A stretch of DNA of 64,000 nucleotides, taken from NCBI GenBank assembly GCA_000827495.1, contig KN817520.1, forward strand, positions 601,700-665,699, written 5' to 3'. Below are positions 1 through 9,372 of this stretch, in pieces (the first letter of the stretch is position 1; each line of letters starts with the position of its first letter). This DNA comes from Hypholoma sublateritium FD-334 SS-4. Its lineage: Eukaryota > Basidiomycota > Agaricomycetes > Agaricales > Strophariaceae. The notes below the pieces were generated by a model. That model saw only the letters and a list, made by a program, of their open reading frames with translations. It did no database searches and was not told the DNA's origin. Both the position numbers and the translations under genes were made by a program.

Positions 1-398
1 TTTCGCTTTTTCCGCGACAAGGCTCCAGAAACGATGAAGGCTCTCCTTTTTGATGAACTCGTCCAACGTTGAAACGATTTGATTCTTCCGCGCAACCAAA
101 ATTGCAGAACAACTGTGACTGGAAAAACATCGTCACCACGTTTCGGGTGGGATTACACCATCCTTGAACTGCAGAGACCTTCGGAGACCTCATGACTCTA
201 CCCATGTTACAGTGGTTACAAGTGAGTGTGGGCTTGCAGCTTGTCATTGACTTAAGTTGTTGTACTCAGCTCTATTGCTCAATGAAGTCCTGGATGAAGA
301 ACCACAAGAAAACTACATCGTATAGTCCGCTAGAGAATTCGACGGCGAAATAAATAAACAATAAATAACACCAGCGAAAGGCGAATGGTACGCCTGTT
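1..398. other. Left edge, no gene supported
   Basis: This stretch lies downstream of the first minus-strand gene. Only short overlapping open frames with no recognisable composition are present. I see no coding gene, RNA gene or repeat here; part of it is probably 3' UTR of the neighbouring gene. Confidence 0.4.
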
Positions 399-1486
399 CT
401 ACACATAAATATCGTCCGCGTCACCGACAGGCTCCGCTGGGGGAGCAAGTGGCTGGCCATCCTCGACTTCTTCGTCCGTCGACTCAAATTCCTGGTCATG
501 GGCATCCTCGTTCTCCTCGTTTCCTGGGATCTTGAAGATCCCCTGCAACTTGTTATGCCTTGTCCATGCAGTATTTACAAATGCCGCCCAACGCATTCCT
601 TCTTCATCTGGCATGTTGGCCACTCCGTCCCACAAGAACCTGTTGCACTTGTAACGAGCCAAGACAGTTCTCTCGACTGCCTCACGTCGCCAGCCCAGGT
701 GGTCGATGGAGCTAGAGCAAGCCTCCAACAGACCTTGGGTGTGTGCTAGTAGTGCCTTGGCCTCGTCGACTTCGTCTCGCGTCGACGCTTGTTCGTTAAA
801 CAGCGCCGTTAGGTGACGGCGCACGACGCGGACGTCGTGGTCTGTCTGTTTGGGGACAAAGGGATCTTGGTCGTCTACGGGAGGCGGTGTTTCTTGCATA
901 CCACTTGACGACTCGGTATGTGTGCAGTAGCTGCTTTCTCGCGAATCCCTTGCGGGCTTCGGTGTGGTAGCCGGTTTATCCAATTGGGGCGCATCCTCTG
1001 GGTTGCCCGACGTAGGCGAAGATAAAGGCGTTCCCTCGCTTGCTGAATCAGGAGTGCCTTGGGGAGATGGAGAGGTTCTCTCTATGCTGCTGCATAAGCG
1101 CCACCGCCGAAAAGTATAGCTCTAATAAATGAAACTCACTCTCCGCTTCCGCCTTCAGAGCCTTTTCCAAGGCCGCTGCGTTAAACTCTTCTTTGGACTG
1201 TTCTACTCTGACGACGTGGCCATTTTGTTGTTGACTGAGCCGGGTTGAGTGCTCAGAATGTACCGCTGCCACCGATTCATCTTCCGGGATCTTCCTTCCC
1301 AGTAGCTCGCCGACTATGGCTTCAGTCTTTCGGTTCGCCTTGATGCCATGCCGCTGAGGGAAATTTAGGATTTCCACTGTCTAGGTGGAACATTATTATA
1401 CGAACCTTCGCATGCTCTTGAATCTGGGCACGACTCAGGGCTTCGAGATATTCGGCATCGTACACTGTCTTCTCTACTCGTAACAT
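399..1486 (-). CDS. Hypothetical protein with N-terminal SAP-like motif (325 aa)
   Basis: Three exons can be built on the minus strand: 1486-1406, 1353-1140 and 1081-399, with introns of 52 and 58 nt bearing GT..AG ends. They join in frame to 325 residues. Residues about 15-45 read as a helix-turn-helix of the SAP/NuSAP kind: LSRAQIQEHAK runs across the first splice junction into RHGIKANRKTEAIVGELL. The rest is hydrophilic, with an alanine/glutamate-rich helical stretch (about residues 75-100), a Ser/Thr/Pro-rich linker and an acidic C-terminus (EFESTDEEVEDG). The motif suggests DNA or chromatin binding, but that is inference from a weak motif. The family is not recognised. The gene is divergent from the next gene, which carries a similar motif. 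Splice sites were chosen because they restore the motif; alternatives gave stops. Confidence 0.62.
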
Positions 1487-2475
1487 GGTTGGGCTGTTGG
1501 ACAGGCTCGGTGGGGTTGCAGTTAGGAAAAGTGGCTGAGCGCGAAAAGCAAGCTCCTAGATGGCCAACGGAGAAGGTGAAGTTCTTCCAGCAAGTGTCAG
1601 TGGCTCCATTTTATATTGTCTTTAGAAATGTTTAACTCCGCTGGAGGTGGCTCAAGCGCCGCATGGTCACCAGAGCCGCTCAAGTCGTATTGGACGTTTT
1701 GGCCATTGTCTTCCTTCCATATTAGGACTCCGCCGCGACCCCGACCACTGCCTTCATCCGTTCACAGATGGGCGAAAAATTATTGTCATCGAGGCGCGTT
1801 GAGTTTCCTTTGTTTTTTGTTTGTATTGTCAGAGAGGTACTTATCACCGGCAGGCTACGGTGAAATGGTGTGTAATACTAAGCTGAAGCTCAACATTAGT
1901 GCTTCAGACAAGCTTCATATCTCGCTGCGACATACTTACATATGGGGACAAGCGCTATTGAACGTGATATGTGAAAGTTGAAAATTCGGCGCCAATATGG
2001 CCTCGATGCGCCTAAATCGAGCTCAAATGCAACAAATGCTCGTCCTCCTAGGCCCTCCCTTCACAGGGGAGGTGGATGAACTCTGACACTAACGTGGTCT
2101 ATGTCTACGGGTGGGACCATGTAGTTCGAACGCGAAGCAATGGACACAACACGGGAACTTGAAGTGTGCAGGCAATGTCTTATGTGCTTTTCGATCAGTG
2201 GCACAACCTCCATACTACTGACCATCAATTCAGGAATTGCATTGTTTACCCGTGCTGACACAATAGCCTCCTGATATAATTCTCTTCCTTGGTAGAAATG
2301 GTGGCCAGCAGCTGAGTTTCAAGTGCCAATTCTTGTTTAAGGCGCAACCACCGTGGCTTTCCCTCTTCCTCATAAAACACCCCCATCGTTCACTACGTCT
2401 TCCCGCTCCGATTACCACAACCAAGAACCATCTCTACTCTGACATCACTATCCTCCCCTCTTCTTTCCAAACATT
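1487..2475. promoter_or_regulatory. Shared intergenic region between divergent genes
   Basis: About 990 bases separate the start codons of two divergently transcribed genes that both begin with SAP-like motifs. It presumably holds both promoters. No convincing TATA box, repeat or additional gene was seen; short open frames on both strands here lack coding character. Confidence 0.4.
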
Positions 2476-5306
2476 ATGGCTCAAAGAAAGACAAGAGCGA
2501 AAGGGAAGTCACCCCAGGCTGCGGTGCAAGAAACCTACGACGGGCTGAACAAGCTCAAGGTCATAGATCTTCGCAAACAGGCTACGGTATGTGTCCACGA
2601 TTCTTCCTATCTCTCCTCCCTGATCGCCTTTCATTGTGCGCAGGCTGCTGGTATAAAACCTGGCAAATCGACCAAAGCGACGCTTGTGCGCCTCATATGT
2701 GCATCGAGGAATATCCCTCTGCCTGAGTGAGTCGCCTTTTATTTATCTCGTGACCTACAACTTACCTACTGTGGCGCGCAGAGACGAGCAACACGAGTCT
2801 ATCCCCCCTCTGCCTTCTCTGTCGCCTAGCCCAACTATCCTATCCGCTCAGCGAAAGGCTGCCCACAAGGCCAGTGCCACCGCCGCCACCAACGTTCCTG
2901 ATGCTATGCCTTCAGATGGGCCTGCTGGACCGCTTCCAGAATACCGTATGTCACCCTCTCCATCTTTGTCTTCTGGGGTCCGCTACTTACTCTTTCTCGT
3001 AACCCAGCCGCTAATCGGGCCAACCCGCTCGACACTCGGCGCGTTCCGCCAGCACCCCTTGATACAGAAGCTCCTCCAGGCAACTATATGAACCTTCCCC
3101 CACTGGAGAACACCCCGGAGCCGCAAGCCCCACTTCCGGCGGACCGCAGGACCCTCCAGCAGACCGTGGGCATGCTCGCGGCCTTCAAGCGACAGAATGA
3201 TGAACTTGCAGAGCAGGTGCAGAAGCTCAATGAAATGGCTTGTAAAGTCAAAGAAGAGGCCTCAACACTCAGGATGGTGTTACACGTGGAGAAGACCCGT
3301 CGTGAGCGCGCGCAGGTGTATATCCTCAATCACAGGTCCGAGACACCCACACTGTCGCTCGATGATGTTTTCCTTCCCGACCGTGACGTGATGGTTATCC
3401 AAGACGAAGAGACCGGAGAGCTGGTCGAAGAGGTCGATGCCATAGTACAGGACACGCCCCGTTTTGCAATGATTATGGAGGACGAGAAGAACAGGGCTGT
3501 GTTCCAAGACTTGTCAGTCGTGTCCCTATCCCTTCCTTCTTCAGTGCTGACTGTTGCTTTTATAGTTATTCTGCCAACGTACGCAACGGCGACGTTGACG
3601 ACGACGACGACGACGATATGGAAGACGACGAAGGTACTGGAGACAACGATTTGGAAGAATCTTTTGTGGCCGACCTGCTAGACCCCGGCAGTGGAGGAGC
3701 AGAACATCCTATCATGGGCGACAAGGATCGCAATGTTGATGTCGGGTCGGCTACTGCGACAGCAGCAGCAGCGGCACTAAACACCAATCCTCTCGCACAC
3801 CCCCCTCCCCTTCCTGGTAGAGGTCTGAAGAGGACTGCCAGCTTCCGGGAAGACTCCAGCAACGACGATGAAAACCCTTTTAATCCGAAGCGTCCACGTC
3901 TAAATCAACAAGCTCCTCACCCTAGCGATGTCGTGAAGCGTGCTCCTGTTCCCCACCAAACTCCCAAACGTATGAAGAGAGCACCCTCGATGGTCAAGAC
4001 GCGGCCTCCTGCAAAACTTCCCTTACCGAAAGGCACTGCGATGAGCTTCAACATGGTTGATGGGAGGCTGCATCCCAAAAACCGTCCTTCTACTCTTGGA
4101 CTCGCCCCTCCGGGCCCAAAGCCCGAACAGGAAGCCGCACCCGCCGAGGATGCGCCCCCAGCTGAAGCGGCGCCCACTAGCACTCCTTTCAGCGCTCCCA
4201 TGCGGACACTCCGTGGTTTGGTAGGACGTATATATTCCGGTGCAACCCCCTCGAATCCGCCACCCAGTTCGCAGCCCCGGGGCAATGTAATTGGCAACAC
4301 CAATGCTACACGCGCGGCGGTCGCTGCTGCGCGACCCTTACAGCGTCAGGATGCCTTTTACATTTACCGTAGGGGAGACACGACCGTCGAACTGCCTTTG
4401 CGGGCTGAGGACTGTGTGTTCGGCGACGCTGGTGCTCGTTCTACCATGGGCCCCCCGTCAACCTCACAGCGCCAGGGTGCCGTGTTTACCAACGCCGGCG
4501 CTCGTTGCGACACAGACACCTACATGTCTAATTTTCAGAATCTGCACAGTACAGTCGGCGACGCCAGTGCAAGGACGGCCGCCGTCAATGCGCGGCCCCT
4601 GCAGCGGGAAGACAGCGCGGATTCCAACATTAGCGATCGCACCGTAATCGGCACCACTCGAGCTCCCGTTCAGCGAGAGGACAGCGTGGCTAGCAGCAGC
4701 GGTGCTTGGAGCAGCGCGGCTACCACTGGCCGTGGGGCTTCGTCGTCCTTACAGCGCGAGGAAAGCATGGCTAGCAGCAGTGGTTGGAGCACTGCCACGA
4801 CCGCTGGCTATGGGGCATCGGCGACATTGCAGCACTACGCTAGCGTGGCTAGCAGCAGCGGTGCTTGGAGCAATGCCGCTACCACTGCAAGTGGGCATGC
4901 CACCTCGTCGGATTTCCAGCGCCTGGAAAACGTCTATTCGAGCATTGCTGCACGCCGCGATGCCGATATCATTGCCAGTTCGACGTTACGTCAAGACAGT
5001 CCTGCTGCCAGCGACACCAGCACTCGCACTGTGCTCCAAGGCTATGCGCCATCTCTCCCTTCCCCCAGACGTGCAGTGGATGCCCCACGGCCGCTTCTGC
5101 GGCTAGACATCCCTATTCCTGCTCCCCCCACACAAGTCTCCAATGCCAATCATATAGGGCCGGCATGGGCTGTTGGAACCCTAAGTGGTCCGCCTCTTCG
5201 CCGGCATGAGACAGTCGCAGATCGTGCCTTCTTCCACTTAGATAGTGATCTCCCGCAGCCCAGACGGTCTGGTCGCCGGCATGGTGATCCGTTGTACATA
5301 GATTGA
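2476..5306 (+). CDS. Hypothetical SAP-motif and coiled-coil protein (867 aa)
   Basis: Five exons join in frame: 2476-2586, 2644-2726, 2782-2945, 3008-3512 and 3566-5306. The N-terminus is basic, followed by a SAP-like helix pair (KLKVIDLRKQA, then AAGIKPGKSTKATLVRLI). Around residues 155-210 is a heptad-type coiled coil (QQTVGMLAAFKRQNDELAEQ onward). An aspartate run follows at about residues 295-310. A probable nuclear localisation signal (NPFNPKRPRLNQ) lies near residue 385. The C-terminal third is a Ser/Ala/Thr-rich low-complexity region made of degenerate repeats opening with LQRED. The layout suggests a nuclear, possibly chromatin-associated protein, but no family is recognised. The exon junction at 2643/2644 rebuilds the SAP-like motif, which supports the model. 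Confidence 0.7.
4665..4990 (+). repeat. Degenerate tandem repeat inside the coding region, unit about 80 bp
   Basis: Units starting near 4667, 4746, 4825 and 4911 encode variants of LQREDSVASSSGAWS followed by an Ala/Thr/Gly-rich tail. Unit lengths are about 78-84 bases and always multiples of three, so the frame is kept. Looser LQR-x-D repeats extend upstream to about 4340. This looks like in-frame expansion of a disordered segment. Confidence 0.7.
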
Positions 5307-6702
5307 CAATTGGCTGACAATTGCTGAAGTGGCCGTGTCTGAATTCCTTTCTACGTTTTCCTATCAATTTGGTGAATAATGTTCTTACTGATATCCTCTG
5401 CCGTTCTCTCGTGTATAATAATATTGTTTCTGTTCGTCTCTCGCCTTGGTGTATGCAGCACCTTTTTCTTGGTTATTTCATAATGTGGTTCCTTTCGTGC
5501 TACGCTTTTCCATCGACCCGCCTGCAAATCATTGGACTCATAATCTAATTAGCATTGTTCATCGTTTGCTCATTTGTGTGCCTCAACTCGCCCCTTCAAT
5601 TGTGATTTTGCTTGCCAGCTTCTTGGATAATTTACGTGTATATTTTACTATTAGTGAAAATTACATTCAAGATAACCTGTGTACTTATAATAAAGCCGTA
5701 GGGCCGGCTAACGTCGGCATAGCCCGCTACCTTTCCTTATTTCCTCGCTTTTGAGGATTGCTCGAGGAAGATCAACTTATGGTTGCCTGAAGTCAAGACC
5801 ACAATCTGCCCTGTACATATATTATGTGTTTANTTCAATTNTATTTAGCGTACAAAACACCAAATCAAGTACTACTTCCTTTAAGTAAACTGGCGCAGCC
5901 CGGGCGTACGTTAGTACGCCCGGGATGCGCACCGTTTTGGGCCTTGGCGAAGTACCTACATTACAGTAGAAGAAAATAACAATAAGTATGACCAGAATGA
6001 AAATCACACAAAGATTGAGAGGAATAGGCATCAGTGNAATAGAACTTAGAAGATTGCTGCACAGGTCTAGGCTGAATAGCGGCCTATCGGTGCATNTATT
6101 CACTGGCNATCGCATGCTTATTCTAGTTTTTTATTTGGCATNGACCTACCTCATAATTAGTGCTCTACTAAGTAGTTGTCTGCTTCCCTCAGGAAGGATT
6201 TAACTGAATGCCTACACAACACCGGAGGGGCAATGAAAAATCCGATGCGTGACTGCGAGAGAAACACACCATAAAAGGAAGAATTCAAAACGCCCGCCAA
6301 TTTTGAAAAGGGTCCACTCGATAAGACCCACTACCCAAGGTAGCGGGGATAAACTGAATAGTATCACCTGAGGGTATTTCGGATCAGCGATGTAACTGAT
6401 TTTGTTTTTCGGGAATCTCTGAAGCGGTACAAGATGGCTGTATATTGAACAAGCATTGGGCCATCGAAATGCCAACTTGCTCGCCGTCCTAAATAGGGCA
6501 GACAAGTGATGGCGGAGTTAGATTGTGGGCGCTTAAATATTACCTTGCCGACAGGACTACGCTCTTCGCAGCAACTGTACAGAGTCCGCTGCACATTTCT
6601 TCATTCATCTCTCCGACCGCTGCATTGTTGCATATTGGACTGATTGTTTCTGAATCACAAGAAAAGGCAAGCTTGAAATCCAGCTTTCTCGTTGTGAAAT
6701 TC
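5307..6702. other. AT-rich gene-free stretch with repeat-like character
   Basis: About 1.4 kb without a supportable gene. It includes several N positions between 5833 and 6142, and a strong palindrome near 5893-5930. The N cluster is consistent with a collapsed multi-copy repeat or haplotype differences. Open frames are short and broken. The last part, just before 6703, is the 5' flank of the eIF4G-derived gene. Confidence 0.5.
5893..5930. repeat. Long near-perfect hairpin (17-bp arms, 4-nt loop)
   Basis: GCGCAGCCCGGGCGTAC is followed by the loop GTTA and then GTACGCCCGGGATGCGC. The arms pair at 16 of 17 positions. The hairpin is GC-rich inside AT-rich, N-containing sequence. It could be a transposon end or subterminal hairpin; no CTRR terminus was seen within the expected distance, so a Helitron end is not supported. 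Confidence 0.75.
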
Positions 6703-6782
6703 GTATGTATGCAGCCCCGCCGCATCTCATCTGGCCGTTTATTCTGCGATCCATTTTCGACATCTGACTTCTTTCACGCCAG
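6703..6782 (+). other. Probable 5' UTR intron of the eIF4G-derived gene
   Basis: GTATGT at 6703 and CAG ending at 6782 bracket 80 bases directly before the ATG at 6784. The same arrangement (donor context AATTC|GTATGTAT, acceptor one base before the ATG) occurs at 11413-11490 in front of the full eIF4G gene. The shared position shows that the duplication included untranslated sequence. Confidence 0.6.
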
Positions 6783-6783
6783 A

Positions 6784-8506
6784 ATGAGCAAATCTTTAAC
6801 TGTAACTGTGCCAAAGAAGCCGCGTCCAGGAAAGTCAGCGTGGGCAAGGGGCCCCCCGCAGAGAACGACAGCACCATCTCCACGCTCTCAGTCACCGGTG
6901 GCGTCAACACCCATACACCAAACCCATTCCTTCTGTTCCATAGATCCTGTCCAGGATATCCCTATCAAAATTGGCGTTACCTTATCATCCCAGACGGGTC
7001 CTCCTCAAGTGCCTTCCCAGATGCAACCCCAAATGCATCAACACATGCCTATGGCATGGCAAGGTTACTACGTACGTCTGTCTTTATCATGAGGGTCTAT
7101 TTTCATCTCACATATTTAATTACTAGCAATATCCTCCTCCCGATCAGCAACAACATTACATGTATTCTCAATGGTATCCCGCCCCTATGCCTATGCAACC
7201 GCCCCACGGGCAACACCAGCCGCCACCACCCGGCCCACATATGAGTCCACACCCCAATATGCCCATGTCTCCACGAAACCCTCCTTCATCACTTCAAGGC
7301 CCCGGCACGCCTATACTATCGCACGCGCACGCGCTGCCTAACCCCGTCCACGCGCCGCATCCGCCGCCTGCGCTTTCCCACGCGGCCAACTCCATCGGCG
7401 GCNTCACGTCCCCACCGCCCACGCCCNCGNCTGCATCGATACCCCGCCTGAATGCAGGCTCCAATGCCTTCGTCCCACGCCAAAAAGTCACACTGAAGAA
7501 GGAAGATGGGACGGAGGTCAATCTAGACAACATCGCGAAGAGCTCGCCGGTGCCAGCGGCGACGCCGCCGGGGTCCGTGTATAGACAGGGCAGCCCCGGC
7601 ACGCCAAAAAAGCGGTCGAGCGTCCGCATAGAGTTCGTGGATCAGGGCAAAACGCGTCTTGCTCAGGATGAGGCGCGGGAGACGCCGCACACGCCGCCGA
7701 CCGCATCGATACCCCGCCTGAACGCTTACGCAGGCTCCATTACCTTCGCCCCCCGCCCCAAAGTCACGCTGAAGAAGATGGACGGGACGGTGATTAACCT
7801 AGACAACATCGTGAAAAGCCTGAGCTCGCCGGCGACTGTGGCGACGCTACCGGTATCCGTGTATGGACAGGGCAACCAAAGCAAGCCGAACAAGCGCCCT
7901 ACGGGCGTCCGCAAAGAGTCCAAGGACCAGCGTAAAATACGCCTTACCCTTGAGGAGGCACGGCTCCAGCGCGTAAGGTTGGCGCCGTCGGACCAACTGC
8001 GCGCTTCTGACGGCTTGGCGTCGCCGCCGCCCACGCCAACGTCTGGGCTGACGCCGTTCGGTCTGAGCAGACACCCTTATACCACCGTTTCTGCCCCACG
8101 GGACCTACCAGATATGGCGGCCAGCCTACCAGCACCACATTTGGGGTTGCGGGAGGAGGAGGAGCGCCGCGCCCGCGCGGGAGAGGACGGTAGGGACGAC
8201 GACGTCGCTGAGGGCGGTAGTACCAGCACCGCACCGGCAACTGTGCTCACGCCCGCGGCGGGCCTTGCGCCCGGGGTTGAGCTGCCATTTGCATTATCTT
8301 TGGAGGATTTTTGCGTTCGATATGGGGTGGGCACGTGGGACCGGGAGCGGCTTGCGCGACTTGAGTTCCAGCCCGGAGACGAGATTGAGACGCTGCCGGA
8401 GGACGAGTGGAAGGGTGAGGGCTTTACGACCCTTGCGTGGCGGCGCGTTGTCGTGAAGAATAATGCTTTTATTTCTGATTCCCGGAACGGTCTTTGGGGG
8501 TACTAG
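6784..8506 (+). CDS. Chimeric truncated eIF4G paralogue with SAM-like C-terminus (555 aa)
   Basis: Exons 6784-7071 and 7127-8506 join in phase 0 around a 55-nt intron. Residues 1-95 match the N-terminus of the eIF4G at 11492 (SAWARGPPQ, HMPMAWQGYY), but with the region of its first intron and most of its exon 2 removed. The following part matches eIF4G exon 3 (QYPPPDQQQHYMYSQWYPAP, KVTLKKEDGTEVNLDN) up to SVRIE. Then comes a second, diverged copy of the ASIPRLNA..KVTLKK segment. The C-terminal 170 residues are unrelated to eIF4G and end in a compact module (LEDFCVRYGVGTWDRERLARLEF, PGDEIETLPEDEW, FTTLAWRRV) resembling SAM-type helices. The eIF4E-binding motif, MIF4G and MA3 are absent. Three N bases fall inside. 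Intron retention shows DNA-based duplication, not retroposition. Whether it is expressed is unknown; function is not assigned. Confidence 0.65.
7432..7962 (+). repeat. Internal tandem duplication of an eIF4G N-terminal segment
   Basis: Copy A runs from about 7432 to 7677 and copy B from about 7702 to 7962. Both begin with codons for ASIPRLNA and contain VTLKK-x-DGT and LDNI-x-KS. Copy A stays close to the eIF4G parent through its middle. Copy B is more diverged there, but its end (ESKDQRK) matches the parental ESEDQRR better than copy A does. The frame is kept through both. Confidence 0.75.
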
Positions 8507-8791
8507 TTCTTTCCCATGCATATTACATGCAAGTTGATGCTTTTTGGCTTTTTTTGTTTTTCTCTGTTCTCCAACTGAATGATAAATTAGACCTGAACCC
8601 AGTCTACTTTGCTAGTATTTATACCCCTGTAAGTATGTGTGCTCTGCAGTAAGATCTGTGAAACGGAGAAAAGGGAGGAATTGTAATCATCTGCTGTCGA
8701 GACCAAGTCGAGACTAAACATAAATATAAATGCCAGGTGCTTTTTGCGCTCGCAGCGCACCACTTGGCGGCAGGTGAGGAAATCACTTTAT
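8507..8791. other. 3' flank of the chimeric gene, duplicated later
   Basis: T-rich 3' untranslated sequence. Fragments such as CTCCAACTGAAT near 8569 and a GCGC(A)CACCACTTGG stretch near 8755 recur after the related gene ending at 10383. This shows that the 3' flank was copied along with the C-terminal module. Confidence 0.55.
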
Positions 8792-9057
8792 TTATGAGTC
8801 GCCTCGACCATCAACTTGAAGTTCACCAACAATGTTAATGATGGCGGAGTTGAATTCGCCGATGTGAGCGTTTACGGTTTCCTCGACTGCTTCCAAACGC
8901 TTGCTGGCGCGTTCAGCGGATTCGGCCTCTTAGGCTCTGAGCCTCGGCCTGAGCAGCGGATTCTGCCCACAAGTCACCGTCCACCCGGCTCCCTCTTCAA
9001 ACTTGAGCTTGAGCTTGGCTTGAGCTTCTGTCTTTCTGGCGGCTAGTCAGCCTCCGA
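8792..9057 (-). pseudogene. Degenerate Ala/Glu-rich coding fragment
   Basis: On the minus strand one frame reads ARKTEAQAKLKLKFEEG near 9055-9000 and, after an in-frame stop, ESAERASKRLEAVEETV, NAHIGEFNSAIINIVGELQ and a stop at 8792-8794. The composition is typical of a helical protein end, but a stop and frame disruptions interrupt it and no start is visible upstream. I read it as the remnant of a gene C-terminus on the opposite strand between the two SAM-like modules. Family unknown. Confidence 0.35.
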
Positions 9058-9372
9058 ACCCCCTATCTTGCAGTTGCATCACAACAGCGGCTATTCCAAC
9101 CGCAGAATGAAAAAGGATTCGACTGAAAGCACGCGGAAGAGCGAGAGCGAGAGTTGCTCCGTGGAAAGGTCGTTTTGGACAGCGTACCCGCCAGGGTCGT
9201 CGAAAGCGCCGCCTCTTTCGAGGGCGCACTGGGCCTATATGCCATCCGATCGGGCCTCCCGAATAAGCGCCCGTCCGCTACCTCAACTTGACCAGCCTGT
9301 TCGAGTTGTGCGTTTTCTATTTTTCCACTGCGAAAATAGCGACTGAATTGTCCTTTACACGTCTCCCGATAG

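Noticed and set aside
3566..3862. Minus-strand frame rich in serine (SSSSSISSSSSSS)
   Set aside because: Mirror of the aspartate run (GAC repeats) in the plus-strand gene.
5893..5940. Possible Helitron 3' end at the GC-rich hairpin
   Set aside because: No CTRR terminus within about 10-15 bases of the hairpin on either strand and no insertion-site signature.
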